DNA of 64,000 nt from Anastatus disparis (lineage: Eukaryota > Arthropoda > Insecta > Hymenoptera > Eupelmidae), in NCBI GenBank assembly GCA_017163975.1, contig JAFFSR010000317.1, forward strand, positions 428,001 through 492,000, given 5' to 3'. This document shows, piece by piece, positions 1-12,290 of the stretch. Under the pieces are notes generated by a model. That model was given only the letters and a program-made list of their open reading frames with translations. It was not told the DNA's origin and ran no database searches. Every line of letters begins with the position of its first letter. The first letter of the stretch is position 1. Position numbers and translations under genes: made by a program.

Positions 1-1305
1 GTTGCGAGCTGTTTACGCAGAGTCCCGTGGTGTACCGACGGAAAAACCGCAAGGCATACAAAACTCTATAAAACTTTTTTGTAATCATATCAATGTCCGA
101 TACCCATGAAAGTTTAGGGTCGAGCACAACACCAAGACTCGTCACGGAGTCAGAAAAAGGTATACTAATGCCTCCCTCAAGATCAATCGTCCGTGATCCA
201 TCAGCTTAAAAAGAATTCAGAAAACGACTATTGTCGAAGATGATTAATTTGGTTTTATTAGAATTCAAATTAAAAGAGACGCCAGCAGCCTACTCCGACA
301 CCGCTTTGGCCGCCCTTTGTAGGATGAGAATACCCACTTCCACATTCTCGCGAGGCACCTGCGTGTAAATTTGCAGGTCGTCTGCATAGAGTAGGTGCTC
401 GACGCAACCAGAGTCAAGAGATTCACGTACGTCATTAATATAAAGACAAAACAACAGAGGCCCCAGTACGGAACCCTGTGGAGCTCCTAGGTTGGTCGTC
501 AGCCAACTCGATTCCTCGTTTAATTACGTGAAAACAATTTGTTTCCTTCCTGATATATAGGAGTTAATCTACAAGAAAGCAGCCCTGGAAAGCCCCATGG
601 AGGCTATAGAAACGTCAATTAAATTGTGCCCACTATGAAAGTTCGCAGGCAAGTTACGTGCGTTTAATATGGTGTCATTGTCATCCACAAAAATCAGGTC
701 TATCCATGTGCGAGACGATGGAGTTATATGCGGGGCACCGTGCTGGACCAATTGAAGCGAAACTTCAGCAAACAGCTCACTAAGAAACTTTGCATCACAG
801 CTTTCTCACAGGAGATCGGCATTCAAGTCTCCCATTATAATCTTAAATGAAAAATCGGAAGTCAAACTTACTAACATATCAATTAGATCAGAATCTTTTG
901 TAAAGGAAATGACACGAGGACGGTAAATGACGGAAACCAACACAGATTAAGAGTTGCCTGCTTTAACAGAACAAAAAATATATTCAGGTGCTTCAGGCTT
1001 ACCACTGGTAGTTACAGTTGTGGTATTCAAAAAAACTAATATCTCACATTTCAAACTATCTTTAACGTAAAGGGCAACCCCTCCTCCATGAAGGTTTCTA
1101 TCCTGTCCAAAAATTCTATGCGTCGTCCGAGACAGTCGGACCCAGTCAGGTCTCAGCCACTCCAAATAGATCATAAGAATGGCCGTCTCATAGAAGCTCA
1201 CGCACCTGTCCAATGTGAGCCCTTTAAGAAGTCACATTCAAATAGCCCGCTCGCAGTGCACCCCTTCTCCCTTTTCGACTCTCCAAGGAGATCTGGCTTA
1301 GTCAT
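1..1305 (-). pseudogene. CR1-like LINE ORF2 relic (endonuclease + partial reverse transcriptase), cut by window edge
   Basis: Minus-strand remnant of a non-LTR retrotransposon ORF2. An ATG at 1305 overlaps the ORF1 stop as ATGA, a usual LINE ORF1/ORF2 junction, but the frame breaks within about 35 codons. An endonuclease segment lies at about 1213-610 (GGGVALYVKDSL, then WIDLIFVDD and a FHSGHNLI-like His motif). At about 610 the endonuclease joins directly to the RT segment GLSRAAF followed by SGRKQIV, so the early RT motifs are deleted. The RT then runs to position 1, where the window ends. The same family lies at 37129-48105 on the plus strand, and the last 560 bases align with 37621-38145. 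CR1/jockey-type placement rests on motif style only. Several stops and frameshifts; not functional. Confidence 0.85.
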
Positions 1306-1505
1306 TGGGGAGAGAGATTATTATTATTTAACTTACATTTAATAACAGGACATTCATCATTGGGAGCTATCTTAACAACATTGTCAACCTTATTTAAACA
1401 TCCACTAATCACACAAGATTTGTCAGCAATAAAATTTTTATCTAAAATAACATTATTTGAACTACTTAAAATTTCATCTATATCATCTTTGGTAGCAAAT
1501 ATGTT
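1302..1505 (-). pseudogene. CR1-like LINE ORF1, C-terminal part
   Basis: Minus-strand reading frame of about 65 codons ending at TGA (1304-1302), overlapping the ORF2 ATG. It has two short cysteine-containing stretches (SCVISGC, DECPVIKC). It is separated from the rest of ORF1 by the foldback element at 1507-4641; the other part resumes at 4644. No domain is recognised in this tail. Confidence 0.6.
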
Positions 1506-2321
1506 AGTCCAGTAGAATAAGCGAAAAAAGAGCTAAAATTTAATGTAATTAGAAACAGGTGCAGACCACCAAAAATGGCTTTGTTGGATGATTAGAAATG
1601 AGACTCTGGAATTACCCTAAAAATTTGAGCCGTCAGGAATTAGTAAACAATGATTTAAGGTACAAAATTCGTAAAAATCACTGTTTTTTTGAGGTAGCTT
1701 GAAATCGTTTGCGATTTAGTATATGAAAATTATACTATTTGTAGGTATTTCAAAGACGATTAATTTGAGACGTCTTTGATGGAAATCGGTTAATAAATTT
1801 TATAAATAATGATATACAAAAATCGAAAATCGCGAAATTTTAAAATATTTGTCATTTGATAAAAAAAGGATATACATGTTTGTAATTCAACAAAAATGTG
1901 CCTCTTATTATCCTTAAGTTACCATAAAAATTTCATCAAAAAATATTAATTATTTTAGGAGATATTCTATTTGTTTATTAAAAAGAGGTCAAATGTTCAT
2001 TAAAAAATTCACCCAAAAACGTCATCGTAGAGACTTTACGGTAATCATATAAAATTTAGATATTAACGTAAATTTTATGAATTTGATGTGAAATCGCGTC
2101 CATTTTATTATTTTCAACCTGAATATGGCAAAAAAAGTAAATTTTTTTCTTAATGGTTTTTTAAATATTTTTACAACTAATGAAAATATCAATATAGGGA
2201 TTTGATATTCTTATTACTGGCAATTTTAAGCAAATTTAAAAAAAAAAGAATGCTCTAGCTCAATTAGGAGGCGAGATAATTTTTTTTTTTTATTTGCCTA
2301 TTGTTTATTTATAAATATTAA

Positions 2322-2709
2322 GGGGTTTCCTCATACCGGCACAGAGATCTACCTTTGAATTATGCATTTAAATAAAAATTTAACTATTTTTGACTAAAAT
2401 TCATAGAAGAGGCACATTCTTAACATTCTAAAGAATTTATTGCAACGTCAAAAGACAGAATAAAAGTGAAAATGAAGACAAAAACTGCATAATACGATTA
2501 TTCATAACTACATTGAAAAGTTAATCGTATTAAGCAGTTTTCGCCTTTATTTTTACCCTTATTTTGTCTTTTCACGTTGCAATAAATTCTTTGACATGTT
2601 AAGAATGTGCCTCTCCTACGAATTTCAGTCATGAATAGTTAAATTTTTATTAAAATTCATAATTTAAATGTAGATAAGGTAGAACTCTATGTCGGTATGA
2701 GGATTCCCC
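2322..2709. mobile_element. TTAA MITE 1 (388 bp, piggyBac-type target)
   Basis: Palindromic non-autonomous element with ends GGGGTTTCCTCATACCG and GGGGAATCCTCATACCG (inverted), flanked by TTAA at 2318-2321 and 2710-2713. The matching position in the right arm of the host foldback (about 3830-3845) has a single TTAA and no insert, so the empty site can be read directly. TTAA duplication is the hallmark of piggyBac-superfamily insertion; the superfamily call is inferred from that alone. Confidence 0.9.
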
Positions 2710-2795
2710 TTAAGGACTGAAATTTTTATCACAACTAGAATAATGGAAGTTTATGATTCCATTATATCGGAGATGAAATAAACATTTTGCGTTGC

Positions 2796-3650
2796 GCATG
2801 AAAATAATAACAACTGTTGTATTTGTTTTTGAAAAATTATTTATTTAACAATAATTATTGCAAAAAAAAATTGTTTAAACATATTTTTTTAAATATTAAT
2901 TTTAGCAAAAAGCTTTAGAAATAAAGTTTGTACGTCTTAAAAAAATAAACAATATTTTATTTTAGTGTTTTCATGATAAAATCAATATTAAGTCTGTCAA
3001 TTTGGAGAACAAATTGGAAAATTTTTTTTCCAAATTGACAAGACTTAATATTGATTTTATCATGAAAACACTGAAATAAAATATTGTTTATTTTTTTAAG
3101 ACGAACAAACTTTATTCCTAAAGCTTTTTGCTAAAATTAATATTTAAAAAAATATGCTTAAAAAATTTTTTTTTTGCAATAATTATTGTTAAATAAATAA
3201 TTTTTTAAAAACAAATACAACAGTTGTTATTATTTTCACGCGCTACCCCGATTTAAAAAAAAAACGTCAAAATTGGTCCGTAATTAACGGAGATATAAGA
3301 AATTTTTCATGACAAAGTATAAATTTATGTTGAAATTCCAAACCAAAAATTTTTTCCAATTTGTTTTCCAAATTGACAGACTTAATATTGATTTTATCAT
3401 GAAAACACTAGAATAAAATATTGTTTATTTTTTTAAGACGTACAAACTTTATTCTTAAAGCTTTTTGCTAAAATTATTATTTAAAAAAATATATTTAAAC
3501 AATTTTTTTTTTGCAATAATTATTGTTAAATAAATAATTTTTCAAAAACAAATAGAACAGTTGTTATTATTTTCATGCGCTACCCCGATTTAAAAAAAAA
3601 ACGTCAAAATTGGTCCGTAATTAACGGAGATATAAGGAATTTTTAATCGG
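2796..3650. repeat. Loop of foldback 1: three copies of an AT-rich unit
   Basis: A unit beginning around ACAACTGTTGTATTTGTTTT runs forward at about 2810-3010 and appears again in reverse complement at about 3025-3240 and about 3355-3570. Both reversed copies are followed by the same tail with CGTCAAAATTGGTCCGTAAT. Each copy ends at a motif containing AATTGACAGACTTAATATTG. The loop is therefore itself a nested inverted repeat plus a direct duplication. Confidence 0.8.
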
Positions 3651-4643
3651 AACATGAGTTACAACTCGCCAGATCAATTTTCTTGCAAGGCAGGAAAAAT
3701 TACTCTGTTTAACTAGTAGCAATCTTGATTACTTAAATATTAATTTTTACATTGCAAAATGTTTATTTCATCTCCGATATAATGGAATCATAAACTTCCA
3801 GTATTATTCTAGTTGTGATAAAAATTTCAGTCCTTAATATTTATAAATAAACAATTGGCAAATAAAAAAAAAAAAATTATCTCGCCTCCTAATTGAGCTA
3901 GAGCATTCTTTTTTTTTTAAATTTGCTTAAAATTGCCAGTAATAAGAATATCAAATCCGTATATTGATATTTTCATTAGTTGTAAAAATATTTAAAAAAC
4001 CATTAAGAAAAAAATTTACTTTTTTTTGCCATATTCAGGTTGAAAATAATAAAATGGACGCGATTTCACATCAAATTCATAAAATTCACGTTAATATCTA
4101 AATTTTATATGATTACCGTAAAGTCTCTACGATGACGTTTTTGGGTGAATTTTTTAATGAACATTTGACCTCTTTTTAATAAACAAATAGAATATCTCCT
4201 AAAATAATTAATATTTTTTGATGAAATTTTTATGGTAACTTAAGGATAATAAGAGGCACATTTTTGTTGAATTACAAACATGTATATCCTTTTTTCATCA
4301 AATGACAAATATTTTAAAATTTCGCGATTTTCGATTTTTGTATATCATTATTTATAAAATTTATTAACCGATTTCCATCAAAGACGTCTCAAATTAATCG
4401 TCTTTGAAATACCTACAAATAGTATAATTTTCATATACTAAATCGCAAACGATTTCAAGCTACCTCAAAAAAACAGTGATTTTTACGAATTTTGTACCTT
4501 AAATCATTGTTTACTAATTCCTGACGGCTCAAATTTTTAGGGTAATTCCAGAGTCTCCTTTCTAATCATCCAACAAAGCCATTTTTGGTGGTCTGCACCT
4601 GTTTCTAATTACATTATGCATTTCGACTAATTCTACTGGACTA

Positions 4644-5776
4644 TGTATGCTCTCTCCCCACTTGCCCGTCTTGCCAGAAATCTGCCACTTCTATGCTAAA
4701 TAAATTTTAATAATACCTTTAACCTTAGCATATTTCTTTAGATCTTTTGAATTTCCATATGTATCTTTTTGAAAGTATTCATTAATAAAAACCTTATAAT
4801 GTTTTTTTATGGCAGACAAACTGGCAAAACGAGAAAGATCAATGTCTGCCGTTGAGAAACTAGTGATTTTTTTTTATTTAATATTTTTTGAAATAGACTG
4901 GCCTCAGAGAGTCTAACTAGCAGCGAGAGAGGACCCCCGGACCGTCCCTGATCACGCCGCTTCTAGATTCAGACGATGTTAAACATACAACCGACAAAAT
5001 GTGTGACTGCTTTAAGTCCGCAAATATGGTACCGAGAAGTGAAGCCTTGCCTGCACTACCATAAAATTCTTTATTACTTTGTCCTGATTGTTACGTTTAT
5101 CCAAGATGCCTCGCAAGCCATCATCAATACCCATTATGCTGCTCTCAACACTCCGGATCCGATCGAAAGTGCCTAAGACTGAGTCAAGCTTACGAGACAA
5201 ATTTCCCTCAATTCCAGTCAAAGCAGCCTGAGAAATGGAGAATTCAGCATTATTACAGCATTTCACAATATTATTTATTAAATTTATTAAATTATCATTT
5301 TTAATATTGGCAGCGGGGGCAACATGCGCAGCGCCACCTTTACTATGCGCAGGTTAAATTGAATTATTATTATTTAAAATGTTACTTAAGCTAAACTTCT
5401 TATTTTTTGCCACGCCACTAGCCTTCTGAAGTGCCTTGGTTGCTGATTGCCCCTGTGTGATGATAACCGGTGGTACTTGCGTGTCAGTTCTCAATGGAGT
5501 CGATGTGCTGAGAGGCGACTTCTTCTCTGCCTTACCGACATCAAGTAGTTGGCTATTATTAATGCCAGCATCAAGAGCATGTGAACTGGAGGAGGTGCCT
5601 TCCTCATTCTTTGTCTTTACACATTTGTTGCAGGTATAATGGTAACCTGTGCTCACTGATTGTATGCGTAACATACATCTAGCATGACAGCGCTGACGAC
5701 AAGTTGAGCAATTACATAACCTCTCCGTTTCACATACGTCAGATGACGGCTGCTTACATATGGCACATCGATCCAT
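4644..5776 (-). pseudogene. CR1-like LINE ORF1, N-terminal part with PHD-like zinc finger
   Basis: ORF1 starts at the ATG at 5776 (minus). The first ~50 residues carry a Cys/His cluster (CAICKQ, then CNCSTC, CHARC, CNKC) like the PHD-type finger known in ORF1 of several CR1/jockey-group LINEs. A Ser/Thr-rich linker follows. The frame stops at about 5354, and a coiled-coil-like piece with repeated L/I spacing is readable in another frame at 5266-5012. ORF1 proteins of this type bind the element RNA. The open frame extends upstream of 5776 to 5923, but that part looks like 5' UTR. Broken by stops and by foldback 1. Confidence 0.7.
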
Positions 5777-5939
5777 GATAGCGACCTCTTGCGGTGAATT
5801 TCGAAAATTTTGTCGCTTGGCGTGATTTAAAAACCACCAAAATACCCCCTTTCCTCCAAAAACAATCAGTTTGTCACTAACCTCAAAAAGTCCACTGGTC
5901 CAAAAAAACTCACAAATGAACAATGTTCATCACTGAACA

Positions 5940-6330
5940 TTTCTACTAAAAACTATATTTCATAAAATTTAATATTTATAGAATCAATTAATGATAAAAC
6001 ATCTGGCCAATATCTTTTCTTCGCTCAAATTTTTTTTTTGATTTTAATCCATACGAGTTTAATTTACCTCGCTTCTAACCTCGCTAGGTCAAATTTTCAT
6101 ATATTATATTAAATGTATAAATTAGCCAATTTTAAAATCGAAAAATTGCCTTAATTCATAAATTTTTATATTGCAGCTCTGTTTAAAATTTAATTTTATA
6201 TATTTAAAAAATAGGATTAATTAAAGTTACAATATATATTAAAATTGTTCAAATACAAATTATATCATTATGATAAATTATAAATTTGTTTCACTCAATT
6301 TCATTTAAATTAATGAAAAAATATGATAGG
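5940..6330. other. AT-rich stretch with no recognisable gene
   Basis: About 390 bp of AT-rich sequence upstream of the minus-strand LINE and before the GA-rich repeats. No open frame, terminal repeat or RNA gene seen. Confidence 0.6.
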
Positions 6331-6349
6331 AATTCATTCTTTTAAATTA

Positions 6350-6895
6350 TGTATTTCAGACAGAAGTATGGAGATGAAAAAATGGAGACGTAGGAATGGA
6401 GAAGTAGAGACGAAGATACAGAGACGGAGACGAAGACACAGAGAAAAGAAGACAGAGACGGAAACAGAGAGTCATAGACGGAAAGACGAAAACAGAGAGA
6501 CGGAGACGAAGACACAGAGAAAAGAAGACAGAGACGGAAACAGAGAGTCATAGACGGAAAGACGAAAACGGAGAGACGGAGACGAAGAGACATAGATAGA
6601 GGGACGGAGAGACGAAAACGGAGAGGCAGAGACAGAGAAACAAAGACGAATAAAAGAGTCGTAGGAACGGAGACAGAGAGACATAGATGAGGGGACGGAG
6701 ACGGAGAAACAGAGATGGAGAGGCATAGCCATAGTGACGGAGATAGGGAGACGGAAAGACAGAGACGAAGAAACGAAGATAGAGAAACGAAGACAGAGAG
6801 ACAAAGAGAAAGAAAAAGAGATAAAGAGACGGAGTGACGAAGATGGAGAGACCGAGACAAAAAGATGGAGATGGAGAGGCAAATGTTCTGTATGT
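6350..6895. repeat. GA-rich minisatellite (GAGACGGAGACGAAG-like)
   Basis: Purine-rich plus strand built from degenerate hexamers such as GAGACG, GACGAA and GACAGA. A segment of roughly 73 bp (from about 6423) is repeated almost exactly in tandem around 6496. Long open frames rich in Ser/Leu/Val on the minus strand are a by-product of the repeat and should not be called genes. It is followed directly by a TATGTG-rich stretch. Confidence 0.9.
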
Positions 6896-7003
6896 GTATG
6901 TGCATATGTGTATATTTGTATGTATATGTGTGTATGTGTCTGTGTATGAGTGTATGTGTTTATGTGACATGAATATGTGAAAATGTACATGAATATATAT
7001 ATA
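6896..7003. repeat. TATGTG-rich simple repeat
   Basis: Degenerate GTATGTGTATATG sequence directly 3' of the GA-rich block, ending in a short TA run that is the target of the mariner-type MITE. Confidence 0.8.
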
Positions 7004-7005
7004 TA

Positions 7006-7407
7006 CAGGGTGGGCCAAAAGTACCGGAACGGCGAAATAACTCTGCGGGATTGTATTTTAGGAGAAAAAGCCTAAAACGAAAGATAGAGGATATTTTCTT
7101 GGTTATTCGACGGTTATAATGACCATAACCTTGACCATAACCTTAAATGTCATTTCAAAGTCAAGTTTATTTGTTTAAATGGGAACCCATAATTTTCCGC
7201 TCTTTTCATTTCTGAAGTGAAAATTATGGGTTCCCGTTTGAAGAAATTAACTTGACCTTGAAATGATATTTAAGGTTATGGTCAAGGTCATGGTCATTAT
7301 CACCGTCGAATAACCAAGAAAATATCCTCTATCTTTTGTTTTAAGCTTTTTCTTCTAAAATACAATCCCGCAGAGTTATTTCGCCGTCCTGGTACTTTTG
7401 GCCCACC

Positions 7408-7410
<3 letters not shown>
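7006..7410. mobile_element. Mariner-type MITE (405 bp) in a TA microsatellite
   Basis: Near-perfect palindrome with ends CAGGGTGGGCCAAAAGTACC and the complement of CAGGGTGGGCCAAAAGTACC. TA lies at 7004-7005 and 7411-7412, inside a TA run. The CAGGGTG start and TA target are typical of mariner/IS630-type elements. No transposase frame. Confidence 0.9.
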
Positions 7411-7470
<60 letters not shown>

Positions 7471-7596
7471 CATACATATATGTATATGTGTGTATATGTA
7501 TGTGTGTAAGTGTATGTGTGTATATATGCATGTGAATGTGCGTATATGTATGTGTATGGGTGCATCTGTGCAGATGCGAGTGTGTGAGTGTATGTA

Positions 7597-7630
<34 letters not shown>
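7411..7630. repeat. TA and TATGTG microsatellite
   Basis: A (TA)n run of about 55 bp at 7411-7466, a TATGTG-rich tract, then a second (TA)n run at about 7598-7628. Confidence 0.9.
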
Positions 7631-7631
<1 letters not shown>

Positions 7632-7737
7632 ACAATCATGCGAACAATATCCCCAGAAAAAAAGGCTTAATTCTGCACATTAGTATAATGGTACTATTAT
7701 AATATAAGATTATATATAAGTAATATAATAAAGTAAT

Positions 7738-8046
7738 AACGGAGATGGAGAGACAGATACGAAAAGACGGAGATGCAGAAACGGAGACGGAGAGACAAAG
7801 AGAAAGAAACAGAGACAGAGGGACGGAGTGACAAAGATGGAGAGACGGAGAGACCGAGATAAAGAGATGGAGATGAAGAGGCAAATGTTCTGTATGTGTA
7901 CGTGCATATGTGTATGTGTATGCGTGTACATGTTTATGTGTATGAGTGTATGTGTGTAAGAGTATGTGTGTATGTATGCATGTGAATGTGCGTATATGTA
8001 TGTATGCATATGTGTAGGTGCAAGTGTGTAAGTGTATATATATATA
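7738..8046. repeat. Second copy of the GA-rich / TATGTG composite repeat
   Basis: GA-rich tract (7738-7885) followed by the same junction as at about 6870-6935 (AGAGGCAAATGTTCTGTATG) and a TATGTG tract ending in a short TA run. The shared junction shows that the composite unit was duplicated as a block rather than arising twice. Confidence 0.85.
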
Positions 8047-8047
8047 T

Positions 8048-9060
8048 ATGGGTGATTCTATTCTAACGGGTGATCACATGTAATCGTTTAATAAACTATC
8101 AACACAAGGTTCAAATATTATTGACCACAAATTTTTCATATACTTTCAGCTTATAACTTTATGATCCATTGACTTTTTAATCTCTAATTTCAATGTAGCT
8201 TTTGTAGGGACCCTTAGAAAGTATAAAAAGTAATCTCCCCTGTCAGTAATCATATATAAAATTTTTTTTAAACGTTGTAGAGATACAGGGTAGATGAATT
8301 AATACTTCTGAAAGATCAAAAAATATTTTTTTCCATCCGTACATACATTTCAGCAGAATGTATAACACAGAACAACAATCAAGTCAACATTTTGCTAAAA
8401 ATTTAACTTTATGCAAATCAAATGCAAATAAATGATATAAATGTAAATAAGATAAATATTAAGACGAATGTTAATGTAAAAGATATGACTTTCACTATAT
8501 TTATATTAGTTAAGTAAATAAAGTAAGGAAGCTAAATATTATCAATTAATCGTTATTGTAATCATATTAATAAAATATTAATGAAGATATTATTTTTTTA
8601 TTATTGTAATGTAATATCAAACCTACATGTGATTGAAAAAACAAGTTTTGTATTATCTATTAATTATAATTATAATCACAATAATGAAATGTAAATAAAA
8701 ATTATTAATCTTCATTATTACAATAGAGTATTAAAATAAGAGAAAGGTGCGAGATGGGGGGAAGGCTCCATCATAAATCAAAGGAGGTGGATGTGAGGTT
8801 TTGGGGGTTGGGCAAAAGGGGGCTCGAAGTTTGATTCCCGCTCCCGACTGAATGATAAAAGCACCATTGTACGTTACATGTGCTTTGTTCACAAACACAC
8901 GAACGACTATCCGTCACTAATTAGCATCGCAGCGATAGAATAAAATACAGCGACGTTAAATAAAAAAGGAAAAAGAATTTCAATGTGATTGAAGGAGTGG
9001 CTGCATTCAGGGAGGGCTAGGGGGCCAAGGGGGGGGGAGTGTTTAAGATTCTTAAATCCT
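8048..9060. other. AT-rich DNA with a short G-rich island; no gene
   Basis: It starts with GGGTGATTCTATTCTAACGG preceded by TATATA, nearly the same as 63602-63626, so it may be one end of a repeat element. The G-rich island at about 8750-9055 contains a TTTGATTCCC motif that weakly resembles a pol III B box, but I cannot fold a tRNA. No coding frame. Confidence 0.5.
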
Positions 9061-9735
9061 GATCTTTCAACTATATATATATATATATATGTTTATTCTG
9101 TATATTTAAATATGTATATTAGTATAAGTGTATTATTATATTAGATATGTATGATAGTATATGTGTATTATTAAAAAATAACTGATTACATAAAATAATT
9201 ATCAATTAAAAATATTCATTATTTCATATTACATGTTATTATATTTAAGTGTAATGGTACGTCGTATAAAGTTTTTTTGAATAGCCCATTAATTAGGCAA
9301 TTTAATCTCTTGACAATTGATTAATTAATTTATTAAAACATTCAAAGATACAACTTTTTTGGTCAATATAAAATAGCGTTAAATATAAAATTAATTGATT
9401 TTTTTTTTTTAAATTATTATAATTATTTTTTAGATTAAACAGCAGTAATATATTACAATATTAACGTTTTAATAATTTTTTTGAACAATTTCAAAGTAAT
9501 TACTTTCTGTTTAAATGCAAATAACTACATAAATATATATAATCAAAGATGTATTTGTGTAAAGTAATTGTCAACAATTAATTCAATTATTATTTCATAT
9601 ATTAAATAAGAATAGTTTTGTTTATTTCGATTCAGACATTGTAAAAATACATCATCCATTGTGATTAATATCCGTTTTCACAGAATTTAATTTATTAATA
9701 TTACGTTTTAACATTATAATATTAAACAGGATTAA
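9061..9735. other. AT-rich stretch, nothing recognised
   Basis: Very AT-rich, with a short TA run at about 9075-9091. No coding, RNA or terminal-repeat signal seen. Confidence 0.6.
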
Positions 9736-9739
9736 ATTA

Positions 9740-10610
<871 letters not shown>

Positions 10611-10838
10611 AAAATATATATTCAATTAATGGTTTTATTTATGTTTTCCGGAACTCACATAGTTTGCTTCGAATTTTTTTTTTCATATTTATATATTTAC
10701 CTATAATTTTGCAGATCCTTATCGATGGGAATATAAATTTCTAAAAATAAATGTAAAATAATTTTAAATGAGAACAATTATTATAAATAATAATTCAATA
10801 CCAGTTTTTTAAGTGCTAACACATAACAGAATTTGATA
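10611..10838. other. AT-rich spacer, nothing recognised
   Basis: Short AT-rich interval between the TG tract and the TTAA MITE. No signal seen. Confidence 0.5.
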
Positions 10839-10843
10839 TTTAA

Positions 10844-11170
10844 GAGGAGGTCATGTATCTCCGTCCTTTTCTAATGAATGAATTAATTTTTAACAAAAAC
10901 TAATAACTTTAGCAAAAAATGGAAAGAAAGCCGCATCTCGTATCAAAAAAAGCAAAATTTTCTTTGATAAGAAAGAATTGATTTTATTGCTTCAAGTTTT
11001 TCAAGGTTTTCTTGAAAATGAAGCGATAAAATTAATTCTTTCTCATCAATGAAAATTTTCCTTTTTTTGATACGAGATGCAGCTTTTTCTTCATATTTTG
11101 CTAAAATTATTAATTTTTGTAAAGAAATTGATTCTTTGATTAGAAAAGGACAGAAATACTCGACCTCCTC
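10844..11170. mobile_element. TTAA MITE 2 (327 bp)
   Basis: Palindromic element with ends GAGGAGGTC and inverted GACCTCCTC, flanked by TTAA at 10840-10843 and 11171-11174. The arms share CCGTCCTTTTCTAAT-like sequence and a central GATACGAGATGC segment. Same target as the other TTAA MITEs here, with end sequence close to that of MITE 6 (59491-59706). Confidence 0.9.
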
Positions 11171-11362
11171 TTAATATAATATTTCATATTTATACATACA
11201 ATATAATTCGATAAAAGAATACTTATTTTATACACACACAGATAATATCATTTTATCAGAGCTTAACAAAGGATCGTTAAATTTAGTACATTGAACAACA
11301 AATTTATGATTCCAATTTTTAAAGTTTGAAAATAAATTAAATACATATTTTATATTAAAATA

Positions 11363-11441
11363 CTCTGCCGTCCAAAGTGTAAAAGTGGTTAACTACATTG
11401 GAATCCCATTGAAGTTAAGGTTTTCTTACTTTGGACGGCAG
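11363..11441. mobile_element. Mini inverted-repeat element (79 bp, Tc1-like TA target)
   Basis: Ends CTGCCGTCCAAAGT and its complement, flanked by TA (11361-11362, 11442-11443). There are two extra bases (CT) at the left end. Too short to code. Probably a deletion derivative of a Tc1/mariner-type element. Confidence 0.65.
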
Positions 11442-11445
11442 TACT

Positions 11446-11770
11446 ATTGTCAATGAAATTAGCAAGTTTTTATATAATAATATAATATATGAAAATGCAA
11501 CTGAGCAACGTTAGGAGCGAGGTAAATTTTGCTAGTATATATTAAATATAAGACTATGATCCATTAATAATTTTTAAAAACCTTATCCGATTTTTTAAAT
11601 TCATTTGTCGAAAACTTTATTTTTGAAAATTTTGGTACTTGCCGTAGACTTTCTCAGCCAATTCTCAACTAATTAACTTTTTTTTAGAGATCTTAAGTAT
11701 ATATATTTTTACAAAATAACAGTTCTGGAATTTTGATAAGATAAGTTGAAGTAAATGTTGAATTAGATTA
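11446..11770. repeat. AT-rich DNA with a possible arm fragment of the 50572-51499 MITE family
   Basis: Around 11570-11770, motifs such as TAGACTTTCTCAGCCAATTCTCAAC and AGATCTTAAGTATATATATT correspond in order to motifs in the arms of the element at 50572-51499. No partner arm is visible here, so this would be a solo fragment. Judged by eye only. Confidence 0.4.
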
Positions 11771-11774
11771 TTAT

Positions 11775-12290
11775 CAGCACTCGATCATGCTTTACGGGGC
11801 AGAAATATGGTCTAATGCGCTCCGCGTTCGCAAGTATAGAAAACGACTGACGGACTACAACGACAGGGTCTGCTTCGGATGGTGTGTGCTTACCGCACGG
11901 TCTCCGTGGAGGCTGTGATGGTGGTCGTGGGCGTTGTCCCTCTAGACCTACTGACGTATAAGCACAAGAGGATCTATGAAAGAAGCTCTGACATAGGTCA
12001 AACAGAGGTGGCAGTTCGTGAAAGAGACCGGACTATGACGTTATAAAACGAACGATGGACAGGGAACGGTACAGGCACGTGGACGAGAAAACTAATAAGG
12101 GACCTGAGACAGTGAACGCAACAGACTTTTAGGTAGGTGCATTTTTACCTCACCCAATTTCTGACCGGATACTTCAGACGGAACCTATACGTAAGTCAGA
12201 AGGTTCACCATGCGGGCTGTACTTAGTGCGGGCACGATTGGGACAACGCGGAACCTATGTTCTTTGAGTGCCTGCGGTAGAACACGGACA
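11775..12290 (+). pseudogene. R1-like LINE, C-terminal end of ORF2
   Basis: Degenerate plus-strand frames read LYGAEIWSNALR, then much later FYLTQFLTGYFRRNLY and PMFFECLR. These correspond to the end of R1-clade ORF2: the post-RT region and the C-terminal stretch with the phrase NFYLTQ..SGHG..AYL and the H/C-type EHVFFECPRF. At least five in-frame stops and several frameshifts. The local GC content is higher than in the neighbours. The 5' end is truncated; nothing upstream of 11775 resembles RT. Confidence 0.7.

Larger units (their letters stand above)
1507..4641. mobile_element. Foldback element 1, long inverted repeats, TA target
   Basis: Two long arms in inverted orientation: left about 1507-2795, right about 3753-4641. 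They begin GTCCAGTAGAAT and end with its complement, and TA flanks both ends (1505-1506 and 4642-4643), which would fit a Tc1/mariner-like TA duplication. The left arm is about 390 bp longer because it holds a TTAA MITE (2322-2709) absent from the right arm. The loop holds three further related copies of an approximately 200-bp AT-rich unit. No coding frame of note. The element splits ORF1 of the minus-strand LINE. Confidence 0.85.

Noticed and set aside
5012..5639. Plus-strand frames at 4976-5176 and 5436-5639
   Set aside because: They oppose the LINE ORF1 on the minus strand, which has the zinc-finger match.
6342..8009. Long minus-strand frames rich in Ser/Leu/Val and Thr/His/Ile/Tyr
   Set aside because: They are translations of GA-rich, TATGTG and TA simple repeats and stay open in several phases at once.
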